The position numbers and the translations under genes are program-made. The notes under the pieces are model-generated. The model searched no databases. It saw nothing but the letters and a program-made list of their open reading frames with translations, and was not told the DNA's origin. From positions 1 through 64,000 of the forward strand of contig CAWVXY010000006.1 of the NCBI GenBank assembly GCA_963934295.1: 64,000 nt of DNA, read 5' to 3'. The stretch comes from Seribacter sp963934295. Lineage in GTDB: Bacteria > Verrucomicrobiota > Verrucomicrobiia > Opitutales > Seribacteraceae. Below, in pieces: positions 46,206 through 55,719 of this stretch. How positions within the stretch are numbered: the first letter of the stretch is position 1; each line of letters starts with the position of its first letter.

Positions 46206-46757
46206 ATGGTAGCTCAAAATAATATTTTTCATGACCCTCTGTATCCATTAAGTTTAATTAGAAGGGTTCGAGGGATCTCAAAATTAGTTTACCAAGAAGT
46301 TGTTCCAAATGAAGTTCCTGAACCCTATTATTCTTTACTGGTACATGAAGGCGATATGACTTCCCGCCTTGAATCTTATCATGAAGATACGATAAAAGTT
46401 CGAAAGCTCAGTTCTTCCAATGATGGAAAAGCGTATTTTCGTGAAGTTTTACTTGAAACCATGGAATCTTTAAAACCGACTGAATATGGTGCGATCGAGA
46501 TTACCCTTAAAAACTTAGAGGAAGAACAAAGATCGCTTGTAATCGAGGGTAAGCAACCACTTGGTGGAATTTTAAACGACGCTCGAATACCATATTCTAG
46601 TGCTCCTCGAGCATTCCTAAAAATTATTCCTGATAATCCAATGGTAGAAGCTTTTGGTTCTGTGGAAGCGGACCATTTATACGGAAGAACTAATGAAATT
46701 ACATCTTACAATGGGGACATTATCGCACGTATTGTGGAGATTTTACCATCCCTTTAA
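46206..46757 (+). CDS. UbiC-like chorismate lyase
   Basis: This 183-residue protein aligns by eye with E. coli UbiC: LLVHEGDMTSRLE matches LLLEDSMTKRFE, the AYFREVLLE strand matches YWLREILL, GKQPLGGILND matches the GKTPLGRYLF loop, and LYGRTNEI...ARIVEILP matches LWGRRSRL...LTELFLP at the C-terminus. Chorismate lyase releases pyruvate from chorismate to give 4-hydroxybenzoate. It starts 6 bases after the radical SAM gene. No ubiquinone genes are present, so the hydroxybenzoate probably enters the pathway encoded around it. The assignment is mine by motif comparison and the protein is diverged; a related chorismatase activity is possible. Confidence 0.7.
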   Translation: MVAQNNIFHDPLYPLSLIRRVRGISKLVYQEVVPNEVPEPYYSLLVHEGDMTSRLESYHEDTIKVRKLSSSNDGKAYFREVLLETMESLKPTEYGAIEITLKNLEEEQRSLVIEGKQPLGGILNDARIPYSSAPRAFLKIIPDNPMVEAFGSVEADHLYGRTNEITSYNGDIIARIVEILPSL

Positions 46758-46808
46758 ACTCTTTCTTTGTTTGTAAAAAAAGTAAATCTGACTTGAATTA
46801 TAATTATC

Positions 46809-48074
46809 ATGATATCCTTAAAGAAAAATTATGATGCCATTATTGTGGGGGCTGGCCCTGCTGGATCCACAACGGGTGCATTGTTGGCTGAAAAAGGTAA
46901 AGATGTTCTAATCGTGGAGAAAGAAAAATTCCCCCGCTATCATGTGGGAGAATCGCTGATGCCTTTTTGTTATTTTCCTTTGGAGCGATTGGGCTTGGTG
47001 GATACCTTAATGGAGTCTGCTAATCCTCGAAAGTATTGTGTTCAATTTGTTCGCCAAGATGGATTTCTTTCACAGCCATTTTATTTTTTTCAGCATTTTG
47101 ATCATCCATCCTCGACTACTTGGCAGGTTTGGAGGTCCGATTTTGACAAGATGATCCTCGACAAAGCGCGTGAAAACGGTGCTTCTGTTATGGAAGAAAC
47201 CAAAGCTAAGAATTTAATTAAATCCGGAGATCGGGTTGAGGGTATCAAGGTCGAATCTAAGGAAATGGGGCTACTTGAACTTAGGGCTCCCATTGTTGTG
47301 GATGCCTCAGGCCGCGATTGTTTTGCCGCGCACAAACAAAATTGGATGGTACGAGATCCTGAGCTTAAGAAAATTGCCTTATGGACTTATTTTAAAGGTG
47401 CAAAGAGAGATCCTGGATTGGATGAGGGGGCAACCACAGTTGCTTATCTTCCAAACAAAGGTTGGTTTTGGTATATTCCATTGAGCGGAGATATGGTTAG
47501 CGTAGGAATTGTGGCAGAGCGAGACTATCTGTTCAACGGGACAACTAAGAATCACGAAGAAATTTTTCGCCGTGAAATTCAGAATAATGAATGGATTAAA
47601 GATCATTTAGCAGAAGCAGAACAAACTGGAGAGTATCGAATAACCGGAGAATATTCCTATCGTAATCGTTATTGTGCAAGCGAAGGTCTTGTTCTAGCCG
47701 GAGACGCATTTGGTTTCTTGGATCCAGTTTTTTCATCAGGGGTATTTCTAGCTTTAAAAAGCGGAGTTATTCTTGCTGATGAAATTGATCTAGCATTAGA
47801 AAACGGAGATTTATCGGTTAAAAGTTTTGATGGCTATGCACAAAAAATGCAGTCTTCCATCGAGACAATGAGAAAAATAGTCTATGCATTTTATGATAAA
47901 GATTTTAGTTTTGGCGACCTTGCGAAGAGGGGTGATCATTTACGGGCAGCTTTGACTGATTGTTTGATCGGTAATGTCGATAATAATGAATTTCGTGAAC
48001 TTTTTGACGCTATGTCCGATCTTGCTGACCTTCCGAAACCTGTTGAGCATGGTTTGACGACCGCTTCTTCGTGA
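46809..48074 (+). CDS. flavin-dependent oxidoreductase, halogenase-like
   Basis: This 421-residue FAD protein has GAGPAG at 14-19, FPRYHVGESL at 41-50 and GDAFGFLDPVFSSG for the second FAD contact. WFWYIP at 219-224 fits the WxWxIP signature of flavin halogenases, though geranylgeranyl-reductase-like enzymes share much of the fold. It could halogenate, hydroxylate or reduce the aromatic product of the cluster. It is 51 bases after the UbiC-like gene, and its stop overlaps the GTG of the glycosyltransferase gene. Confidence 0.88.
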   Translation: MISLKKNYDAIIVGAGPAGSTTGALLAEKGKDVLIVEKEKFPRYHVGESLMPFCYFPLERLGLVDTLMESANPRKYCVQFVRQDGFLSQPFYFFQHFDHPSSTTWQVWRSDFDKMILDKARENGASVMEETKAKNLIKSGDRVEGIKVESKEMGLLELRAPIVVDASGRDCFAAHKQNWMVRDPELKKIALWTYFKGAKRDPGLDEGATTVAYLPNKGWFWYIPLSGDMVSVGIVAERDYLFNGTTKNHEEIFRREIQNNEWIKDHLAEAEQTGEYRITGEYSYRNRYCASEGLVLAGDAFGFLDPVFSSGVFLALKSGVILADEIDLALENGDLSVKSFDGYAQKMQSSIETMRKIVYAFYDKDFSFGDLAKRGDHLRAALTDCLIGNVDNNEFRELFDAMSDLADLPKPVEHGLTTASS

Positions 48075-49366
48075 AGCTTGCATTTCTTACACCGGGAACC
48101 GGAAATTATTACTGTGGCGTTTGTATGCGCGATAATTCATTGGCTCGGAGTTTAATGGATTCAGGACATGATGTAACGATGCTTCCCACTTACTTACCTC
48201 ATTTTTTAGATGAGGAACCCGCATCCGAGGAGCTCCCCATTTTTTTTGGTGGAATAAATGTTTACTTACAGCATAAATTTTCTGTGTTTCGGTATACCCC
48301 CACTTGGATGGATAAAGCATTGGATAGTAAATGGCTTCTTCGAAAAGCCGCAGCTAGGAGTGGCATGACATCGAGTAAGGATTTGGGTGAAATAACGCTT
48401 TCCACTTTTCGGGGTGAAGATGGCCCTCTTGCCAAGGAGGTTCGGAAAGTGGTCGATTGGTTTCGTAAGCATGGTAAACCCGATATTCTTTTACTTTCCA
48501 CGATTATGCTTGCTGGGATCGGTAAAGTTTTACGCCGCGAATTAAAAATTCCAGTTTATGGTTTTTTGCAGGGTGAAGATTCCTTTCTCGATTCTCTTCT
48601 TCCTGAATATAAAGAAGAAGCTTGGCAACTTCTTAGAATGGATGTTCATCAATTGGATGGATGTATAACACCGAGTCGATATTTTGGAAATTTAATGGCA
48701 GAACGTTTAAAATTGGATAAAGCCAATGTTTTGTATCATCCAAATGGTATAACAACGGACGGTTTTTCACCTAATGAAAAAGAGGTTTTACCCCTAACAA
48801 TTGGATTTCTTGCACGCCTCTGTCCGCTTAAAGGCTTGGACATATTAGTGGATGCCTTTCTTATTTTAAAGAACTCTAAAGAATATCCTGATTTACGGAT
48901 TAAAATTGCAGGAGGCATGACGGATGAAGATGTGGAATTTGTTGAAGAGCAAAAAGATAAGCTTACTAAGGCGGGATTTTCTAAATATTGCGAATTTCGC
49001 CCAAATATTAAGCGGGATGAGAAACTAAAATTTTTGAAAAACCTTAGTGTTTTTTCTGTTCCTTCGCGATATCCGGAAGCTTTTGGGCTCTATGTCATCG
49101 AAGCTTTAGCAGCAGGCACTCCAGTCGTTTTTCCCAAAAGTGGAGCTTTTCCTGAAATAATTCATGAGACAAAAGGAGGTTTAATTTATGAAGAAAATAC
49201 CCCCCAAGCTTTAGCCAAGAGTCTTGATCAACTTCTTAAAAATCCAAATGAGTCAAAGAAAATGGGGATAAGTGGACGAACTGCTGTTCTTCAGAAATAT
49301 TCAAATAAAAAATTAGCTCTATCTTTAGTCGATAATATCCTCGCTCCTGCATTGGCGAAATTTTAA
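48071..49366 (+). CDS. glycosyltransferase family 4 protein
   Basis: This 431-residue GT-B glycosyltransferase starts at a GTG that overlaps the previous stop by four bases. The N-terminal half has FLTPGTGNYYCGVCMRDN; the donor half has RLCPLKGLDILVDAF and the E-x7-E motif in EAFGLYVIE, then ALAAGTPVVFP. It may add a sugar to the aromatic product of the operon. A Cys pair (GVCMRDN with the nearby Cys) sits near the acceptor loop, which is unusual but not diagnostic. Confidence 0.9.
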   Translation: MKLAFLTPGTGNYYCGVCMRDNSLARSLMDSGHDVTMLPTYLPHFLDEEPASEELPIFFGGINVYLQHKFSVFRYTPTWMDKALDSKWLLRKAAARSGMTSSKDLGEITLSTFRGEDGPLAKEVRKVVDWFRKHGKPDILLLSTIMLAGIGKVLRRELKIPVYGFLQGEDSFLDSLLPEYKEEAWQLLRMDVHQLDGCITPSRYFGNLMAERLKLDKANVLYHPNGITTDGFSPNEKEVLPLTIGFLARLCPLKGLDILVDAFLILKNSKEYPDLRIKIAGGMTDEDVEFVEEQKDKLTKAGFSKYCEFRPNIKRDEKLKFLKNLSVFSVPSRYPEAFGLYVIEALAAGTPVVFPKSGAFPEIIHETKGGLIYEENTPQALAKSLDQLLKNPNESKKMGISGRTAVLQKYSNKKLALSLVDNILAPALAKF

Positions 49367-49376
49367 AACTTACAAC

Positions 49377-49802
49377 ATGGCAATAACATTTTCAATTACT
49401 CGAAGAGTTGAGTTTAGTGAGACAGATCTCGCAGGCATCATGCACTTTACTAATTTTTATCGATGGATGGAAATATGTGAACATGAATTCCTGCGCAGTC
49501 TTGGTTTATCGGTTGATATGGAGGACGACAATGGCCGCTTTGGTTGGCCTAGGGTTAAAACATCATGCCGGTTCAAACGACCCCTTCGATTTGAAGAGGA
49601 AGTTGAGGTTAAATTGATTATTTCGGAGATTCGCGATCGTTCGATTGCATATACTTTTCAATTTTGGAAGAATGAGAGAGGAGAGCGTGTAAAGGCTGCG
49701 GTTGGTGAGACCATTGCAGCTTGCGTTCGCTTTGAGCAATCTACGGGATCCATGGCTCCTATACAGATTCCAGAAATTTTTAAAAAGAAAATCAGTCCAT
49801 AA
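49377..49802 (+). CDS. hotdog-fold thioesterase (4HBT family)
   Basis: This 141-residue protein has the 4-hydroxybenzoyl-CoA thioesterase signature FSETDLAGIMHFTNFYRWMEIC with catalytic Asp17, then RVKTSCRFKRPLRFEEEVEV. The family hydrolyses acyl- or aryl-CoA/ACP thioesters. It lies in the same operon as a PaaK-like ligase, so it may release or edit an aryl thioester. It starts ten bases after the glycosyltransferase stop. A housekeeping role (YbgC-like) cannot be excluded. Confidence 0.9.
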   Translation: MAITFSITRRVEFSETDLAGIMHFTNFYRWMEICEHEFLRSLGLSVDMEDDNGRFGWPRVKTSCRFKRPLRFEEEVEVKLIISEIRDRSIAYTFQFWKNERGERVKAAVGETIAACVRFEQSTGSMAPIQIPEIFKKKISP

Positions 49803-49859
49803 ATATTTCCAATCAATTATAAGTAATTTACCGAACTCAATAAGGAGAAAATTAGAATC

Positions 49860-50375
49860 ATGCAATTTTTATACTATGCGCTATTAACTGTCGTGTGTTG
49901 GGGGACTTATGGTGTTTGTATGCACATTGGTTCAACTAATATGGCAGACAAGGAAAACGGACGAATAATGGCTTTCCTTTGGGTTGGGTTAGCTTATTTT
50001 TTAACCGCTGTCGTTGCCCCATTAATTATCTTAAAGTTAAAAGGTGGAAATATAGCTTTTTGGACATTCCCTACTAAGGGTTGGCAGTGGTCTTTAATCG
50101 CTGGAACACTTGGAGCTGTTGGTGCTTTGGGTGTACTTCTCGCTTTTGGTAAGATGCCATCCCCAGCTTATGTGCCCGTAATTATGTCGATCATTTTTGC
50201 AGGAGCACCCATGGTCAATGCAGTTGTTAGTACGACTAAAGAGGGAAACTGGTCCTATGTAAAATGGCCTTTTATTCTTGGAATTGCTATGGCAGCTTTT
50301 GGGGGATACCTGATAACTAAACATGCTCCTAAACCCCCGAAAAATCCTCCAGGGGCTGTACAAAAAACAATTTGA
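49860..50375 (+). CDS. small EamA/DMT-like membrane protein with five helices
   Basis: This 171-residue protein has about five hydrophobic helices (near 3-22, 38-58, 74-94, 100-122 and 133-152) and a Pro-rich tail. It resembles one half of a 10-helix DMT/EamA transporter (CWGTYGVCMHIG, APMVNAVVSTTKEG), so it would have to dimerise or act as a small multidrug-type exporter. A Shine-Dalgarno sequence, AAGGAG, lies 12 bases upstream. It sits between the thioesterase and the aryl ligase, which fits export or uptake of a pathway compound. Confidence 0.8.
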   Translation: MQFLYYALLTVVCWGTYGVCMHIGSTNMADKENGRIMAFLWVGLAYFLTAVVAPLIILKLKGGNIAFWTFPTKGWQWSLIAGTLGAVGALGVLLAFGKMPSPAYVPVIMSIIFAGAPMVNAVVSTTKEGNWSYVKWPFILGIAMAAFGGYLITKHAPKPPKNPPGAVQKTI

Positions 50376-50384
50376 TTTTGTCAG

Positions 50385-51665
50385 ATGAATCCTACTTCTG
50401 AGGAATGGGAAGCAGATCGGTGGACAAGTTTTCAAAATCTGTTAAACAGAGTCGGGAGATCAAATGAATTTCAGAAAAACCATTGGAACGAAATTATTCA
50501 TTCTGAAAAAATCTCGGGGTTTGGAGATTTTCAAGAACGATGTCCTTTTACATCGAAATATGACTTAGTTGAAGATCGTCAGCTTAATCCCCCTTATGGA
50601 TCAAACCTGACATTTCCTATTTCAGAGTATTCTAAATTTAATCAGACTAGTGGAACGCAAGGTGTGCCTATGTCTTGGTTTGATACCACGGACGATTGGG
50701 GTTGGATGTTGAGCAACTGGAATGATGTATTGGATTCAGTTGGGGTACAAAAAGGCTCCCGTTGTTTATTTGCATTTTCTTTTGGTCCTTTCTTAGGTTT
50801 TTGGACTGCTTTTGAGGCAGCTCAAGAGAGAGGTTGTTTGTGTATTCCAACAGGTGGACAGAGTACGGAGCAAAGACTTAATGGAATACTTCAAAATGAA
50901 GTAGATTATTTGTTTTGTACCCCGACTTATGCCAGTAGACTCACAAATTCTGCTCAAGACAAGGAGGTAGACTTAAGTAATCATAACTTACAGGGGATGA
51001 TTGTGGCAGGTGAAACGGGGGGGAGCGATGAAGTGTTTCGAAATAAAATTTCTGCGGTATGGCAAAAAGGGCTAGAGATTCATGATCATTATGGAATGAC
51101 TGAAGTGGGGCCCGTAGCTTACGAAACTCCTGGTGCCAATGGTGGATTACGAATAATTTTAAATAGTTATTTTCCGGAAGTTATTGATCCGGAAAGTTGT
51201 CTGCCAGTGCAGGACGGAGAACAGGGTGAATTGGTACTTACGACATTGGGTCGAGTTGGTTGCCCGGTCTTTCGATATCGAACAGGTGATCTTGTTAAAG
51301 CAAAGCGCGGTTACGATGAAATGGGTATGCCTACTTTCGACCTGGTTGGTGGAATACTTGGTCGGGTTGATGATATGGTGGTCGTGCGCGGGGTGAACTT
51401 GTATCCCTCGGCGGTTCATGCGGTGGTATCGAATTTCCCTGAAATTTACGAATACCAAGTGATATTTGAAGAGCGTGATTCGATGCTGGAAGCACAGGTA
51501 AACATTGAATCCAATACGGATATTTCAAATAAATTAGAACAAGCACTTCAGGAATCATTTTCCTTACGAATACCTGTAAAACAAGTAGGGATCGGAACTT
51601 TGCCCCGTCATGAGATGAAGGCCAGAAGGTGGATTAAGCCTAAGTCCCTAAATTTTTTAAGATGA
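50385..51665 (+). CDS. PaaK-like phenylacetate/aryl-CoA ligase family protein
   Basis: This 426-residue adenylate-forming enzyme of the PaaK type has the P-loop TSGTQGVPMSW at 88-98, the YGMTEVGPVAYE motif, and FRYRTGDLV followed by GRVDDMVVVRGVNLYPSAV. The C-terminal Lys lies in MKARRWIKP. It probably activates a (hydroxy)benzoate-type acid with CoA or on a carrier. Its place ten bases after the EamA-like gene and a four-base overlap with the ABC ATPase gene tie it to the operon. The exact acid is unknown. Confidence 0.88.
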   Translation: MNPTSEEWEADRWTSFQNLLNRVGRSNEFQKNHWNEIIHSEKISGFGDFQERCPFTSKYDLVEDRQLNPPYGSNLTFPISEYSKFNQTSGTQGVPMSWFDTTDDWGWMLSNWNDVLDSVGVQKGSRCLFAFSFGPFLGFWTAFEAAQERGCLCIPTGGQSTEQRLNGILQNEVDYLFCTPTYASRLTNSAQDKEVDLSNHNLQGMIVAGETGGSDEVFRNKISAVWQKGLEIHDHYGMTEVGPVAYETPGANGGLRIILNSYFPEVIDPESCLPVQDGEQGELVLTTLGRVGCPVFRYRTGDLVKAKRGYDEMGMPTFDLVGGILGRVDDMVVVRGVNLYPSAVHAVVSNFPEIYEYQVIFEERDSMLEAQVNIESNTDISNKLEQALQESFSLRIPVKQVGIGTLPRHEMKARRWIKPKSLNFLR

Positions 51666-52354
51666 AAAACATTATTGAAATTTCCAAGCTTTCAAAATCT
51701 TTTCCTTCCCCGGATGGAGAGGAAACTGTTCATGTCTTCAACGAAGTTGATTTAGCAGTGGAGACAGGCTCCTCCGTTGCCATTGTTGGACCGTCCGGAT
51801 CTGGAAAAAGTACCTTACTTAATGTGATTGGACTTTTGGATAAGCCAACCAAAGGAAGCATTGAAGTGAACCAGCGAAGCCTTGGCTCACTCTCAGATAA
51901 GGAAGTGGCAGAATACCGGAATCAAACAGTTGGTTTTGTTTTTCAGTCTCATCATCTACTGCCGTCATGTTCGGTTTTGGAAAATGTAATGGTCCCAGCT
52001 CTTGCCGGGTTTGGTAAACTAGGAGGGGATGAGCTGCGGAATCGGGCAGCAGAACTCTTGAAGGATGTCGGACTTGATCATCGCTTGTCTCATTTACCAA
52101 GCCAAATATCGGGAGGCGAGAGACAGCGCGTTGCTGTGGCCCGTGCTTTGATCAATAATCCCTCCGTCTTATTGGCAGATGAACCGACAGGTGCCCTTGA
52201 CCAAAGGAACTCAAATAATCTTATAGATTTACTCAATCAATTGAATCAAGAAAAAGGGGTGACTTTGCTAATGGTCACCCATTCGGTGGACAGTGCAAAT
52301 AAAATGAAGCAAGCCTATCATTTAAATGATGGAAGTTTAGGGCAGCAGAGATAA
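51662..52354 (+). CDS. ABC transporter ATP-binding protein (LolD/MacB type)
   Basis: This 230-residue ATPase has Walker A GPSGSGKST at 43-51, the signature ISGGERQRVAVARA near 142 and Walker B VLLADEPTGALD. The type (MacB/LolD/FtsE) pairs with FtsX-like permeases, and one follows directly with a one-base overlap. It could drive lipoprotein or natural-product release from the inner membrane. It starts four bases before the end of the ligase gene. Confidence 0.94.
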   Translation: MKNIIEISKLSKSFPSPDGEETVHVFNEVDLAVETGSSVAIVGPSGSGKSTLLNVIGLLDKPTKGSIEVNQRSLGSLSDKEVAEYRNQTVGFVFQSHHLLPSCSVLENVMVPALAGFGKLGGDELRNRAAELLKDVGLDHRLSHLPSQISGGERQRVAVARALINNPSVLLADEPTGALDQRNSNNLIDLLNQLNQEKGVTLLMVTHSVDSANKMKQAYHLNDGSLGQQR

Positions 52355-55300
52355 TGAGTTTTTGGAAGATAATTTTTAGAAATCTGCTTTTTTTCCGTAG
52401 GCAAAACATAGGTATTGTTTTAGCGGCTGCTTTGTGTGCAATAGTACTTACTGGTGCCTTGACGGTGGGGGATTCGGTGCGTTCGACCTTGCGTGATTTA
52501 GCAGAGAAGAGAGTAGGACAGGGAGACATTGCCATGCTTTCGCCCGACGGTTTTTTTGAGGAAGATCTCGCGGTTAGAATGAAGGATAAGCTTGCTGTAG
52601 AAGTTGTTGTCGCTCCTATTGCACTTACACGGGGAACAATAACAAATCCGGATGGTTCATTACGGGTGACCAATGTACAGGTATTGGGAGTGGATGAAAG
52701 GTTTTGGAAACTTGCACCTGATTTTTCTCACACGCCCCTTGGAACTTGGTCGATGAAAAAGGAATTTCCAGAATGGGGATCCGGTTGTTTTTTTGTAAAT
52801 GAAAGACTCGGAAAACGATTAAACATGGAGAGGGATGATAGGTTAATTCTGAGAATGGAGGAACCAAGCATGTTTTCCAGAGATGCCCCGTTGTCCGGGG
52901 AGCGAGATAATAAATTTGTTACGATGAATAATTCATTTGGTGGCATCATACCCGCAGTTGGTTTTGGTAATTTTGGCCTACAGGGAAATCAGCGTGAACC
53001 ACTTACCCTTTTCGTACCTTTGAATTCCTTGCAGAAAAAACTTTTCCGTTCTCTAGATGAAATTTCGGGCAACACACAATTTGCAAATTTTCTCCTCATA
53101 GGTGCGCCGAATGAAGCTGAGGTTGATCTGGAACTTGCAAAGAAGGCAATGGATAAAAGTTGGACCTTAGAAGATGCAGGAATCGAGATTAAGGAGCTCC
53201 GGAATTCAAATGAATGGAGTATTCGAACTCGGCAGGTATTTCTTTCAGATAGTTTAGCCAAACAGGCTAGCCAAGTAAGCGGGAAATCTGTTGGTGTTCT
53301 AACTTATTTAGTAAATGCAATAGAAAATAAATCGGATAAGAATGGTATTGCTCTAATACCATACTCCATGATGAGTGCGGTGGCACCCAGAAGTGTGGAT
53401 TTTCTAAGTGAAGATTGGAAGGATCAAGACATCGCATTGAATCAATGGACTGTGGATGATTTAAATGCATCCCTTGGTGATTCAATAAGTGTTAGTTATT
53501 ACACGGTTGGAGAAAGAAGAAAATTGATCGAATCTTCGAGAGAATTTGTCTTGCGAAAAATTCTTCCGATGCCACAAGCCGTTCCGGAAAAACAGGAAAG
53601 CGATTGGACTCCCCGTTTTCCAGGATTGTCCGATGCCGAATCCTGTGGAGAGTGGGATACAGGTATTCCTATTGTTCATAAGGTACGGGATCGTGATGAA
53701 CATTATTGGGACAAGTACCGGGGTACGCCCAAGGGTTTTGTTTCGCTTAAGGCTGGGCAGGAAATGTGGGGAAACCGCTGGGGTTCTCTGACTGGACTGA
53801 GAATGGACAAAGGAAACATTTCCAAGGAAGAGATCAAAAAAAGACTGCGTAAAAATTTACACGCGGAGGATGCTGGTCTGGTACTCCGGGACCTTCGTAC
53901 AGATGCGCAAAAAGCCGTAGAATCACCTGTTGATTTTGGACAGTTGTTTATGGGTTTTAGTTTTTTTGTAATTATGGCTGCATTGGCAATAACCGGGATG
54001 CTCTTTAGTTTTTCCCTAGAACAAAGAAGTCAGCAAATCGGTGTGTTGAGAGCAGTTGGTTGGAAAACAATAAAGTTAAGACTGGTTTATTGGGGCGAGG
54101 GCTTATTGACTGCAAGTATTGGTTCGATTGTTGGAGTATTCCTTGCAACTATTTATGGAAAAACGATTCTTAATTTGTTGAGCGGGCAGTGGAGTGGGGC
54201 AGTATCTGGTGCCAGCTTTCATTACGATGCATCCTTAAGTTCTATGATTACAGGCGGAGCGTGTGCTACGCTTATTTCTTTATTAGCGATGGTCTGGTCA
54301 ACGAGAAAGTTGTTAAAGCGAGAACCGGTAGAACTTCTTGTATCTGGAAACACCGGTTCGACTGGTGAAAGGGTTGTTACCAAAAGAAAGTGGCACCAAT
54401 GGGCAGGAGTACTTTGTTTGACTTCTTCTTTAGTTTTAGCTTGGTCTGTTGGATTAACGAGTAACCAAGCATCAATGGCTTTTTTTGGTGCAGGCGGTTT
54501 ATTTCTCGTGGGCGGTCTTTTTTTATTTAGGTCAAATTTAGGTAAAAAAGAAAAAGCGGATAAAAGTTTTTCTAGCCTAACTCAACTTAATCGTAGAAAT
54601 TTAGGTAGGCGTGCAGGAAGAAGTTTGGTAACAGTCGGCTCTATGGCTGCAGGTGCGTTTCTTGTGGTGAGCACAGGAGCCTTTCGAAAGGCTCCACCTG
54701 TTTCCCCAACGGATTTACAATCTGGAACGGGCGGATTTTCCTTTTGGGGTGAATCAGCCGTCCCTATATATGATGATTTAAATCAGGATGAGGCCATAAA
54801 TCTTTTTGATTTAAATAAAAGCCTTTTGGATGAGGCGAATGTGGTTCCCCTACGTTTAAGGGAGGGAGATGATGCAAGTTGTCTTAATTTGAACAAAGCC
54901 ATTCGGCCAAAAATTTTTGGAATTAAGCCTAGTGATTTTGATGGCCGTTTTGAATTTGCGGAGGGAAACTGGTCTAGCCTATATCAAAATCCGGATGGTG
55001 GAGCTATTCCTGCTTTAGTCGACCAAAACACTCTAATGTGGGCATTGAAGATGGGAATGGGTGGACGGTTAAACTACGTGGATGGAGAAGGAAAACCTTT
55101 CGAGGTTGAAGTAGTGGGAGCTTTCAAAGGATCGATGTTACAGGGAGCACTTTTTATAAAGGAAGATGATTTTTTAGATAAATTCAATCAGCAGGGTGGA
55201 TACCGTAGTTTTATGCTTACGGGTAACAAAGAGGATGCTCAAAAGTTGGCAGTTCATTTGGAGGACCGATTATTTCAGCACGGGATGGAGTTTCGGGATT

Positions 55301-55719
55301 CTATTGAAAAGCTTGCTGAATTACAGAAAGTAGAAAATACATACCTATCCATATTCCAAGGTCTGGGAGGTCTTGGAATGTTAATTGGTACATGTGGATT
55401 AGGGTTGGTTGTGGTTCGGAATTTAGTGGAGCGCGGTCAAGAATTTGCTCTATTTGAAGCGATTGGATATCAATTAAATTACATTCGAAAAAATGTTTTT
55501 CTCGAACATGCCCGATTGGCATTCTGGGGAATTGCACTGGGCTCGGTCTCTGCAATATTAGGAATTACACCTGCTTTGTTTGGTGGTATATTGGATTCGC
55601 CAAGTATTAGCTTTCTATGGTTTTTCATGGCACTTGCTTTCCTTGCTTTTTTCTGGGTTGGAATGGGCGTTTGCTTGACCTTGCGCAAAAGCCAACTTCA
55701 CTTGTTAAAAGATGAATAA
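52354..55719 (+). CDS. large FtsX-like ABC transporter permease
   Basis: This 1121-residue protein has an N-terminal membrane segment (about 18-38), a long periplasmic MacB-PCD-like domain to about 525, three helices (about 529-552, 575-600 and 630-650) of the first FtsX domain, three more helices at about 683-775, a second periplasmic domain, and the last three helices (about 997-1020, 1052-1075 and 1086-1110). It is a two-FtsX-domain permease in one chain, as in LolC/E-like or YbbP-like proteins. The cognate ATPase lies upstream with a one-base overlap. The substrate is unknown. Confidence 0.9.
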   Translation: MSFWKIIFRNLLFFRRQNIGIVLAAALCAIVLTGALTVGDSVRSTLRDLAEKRVGQGDIAMLSPDGFFEEDLAVRMKDKLAVEVVVAPIALTRGTITNPDGSLRVTNVQVLGVDERFWKLAPDFSHTPLGTWSMKKEFPEWGSGCFFVNERLGKRLNMERDDRLILRMEEPSMFSRDAPLSGERDNKFVTMNNSFGGIIPAVGFGNFGLQGNQREPLTLFVPLNSLQKKLFRSLDEISGNTQFANFLLIGAPNEAEVDLELAKKAMDKSWTLEDAGIEIKELRNSNEWSIRTRQVFLSDSLAKQASQVSGKSVGVLTYLVNAIENKSDKNGIALIPYSMMSAVAPRSVDFLSEDWKDQDIALNQWTVDDLNASLGDSISVSYYTVGERRKLIESSREFVLRKILPMPQAVPEKQESDWTPRFPGLSDAESCGEWDTGIPIVHKVRDRDEHYWDKYRGTPKGFVSLKAGQEMWGNRWGSLTGLRMDKGNISKEEIKKRLRKNLHAEDAGLVLRDLRTDAQKAVESPVDFGQLFMGFSFFVIMAALAITGMLFSFSLEQRSQQIGVLRAVGWKTIKLRLVYWGEGLLTASIGSIVGVFLATIYGKTILNLLSGQWSGAVSGASFHYDASLSSMITGGACATLISLLAMVWSTRKLLKREPVELLVSGNTGSTGERVVTKRKWHQWAGVLCLTSSLVLAWSVGLTSNQASMAFFGAGGLFLVGGLFLFRSNLGKKEKADKSFSSLTQLNRRNLGRRAGRSLVTVGSMAAGAFLVVSTGAFRKAPPVSPTDLQSGTGGFSFWGESAVPIYDDLNQDEAINLFDLNKSLLDEANVVPLRLREGDDASCLNLNKAIRPKIFGIKPSDFDGRFEFAEGNWSSLYQNPDGGAIPALVDQNTLMWALKMGMGGRLNYVDGEGKPFEVEVVGAFKGSMLQGALFIKEDDFLDKFNQQGGYRSFMLTGNKEDAQKLAVHLEDRLFQHGMEFRDSIEKLAELQKVENTYLSIFQGLGGLGMLIGTCGLGLVVVRNLVERGQEFALFEAIGYQLNYIRKNVFLEHARLAFWGIALGSVSAILGITPALFGGILDSPSISFLWFFMALAFLAFFWVGMGVCLTLRKSQLHLLKDE

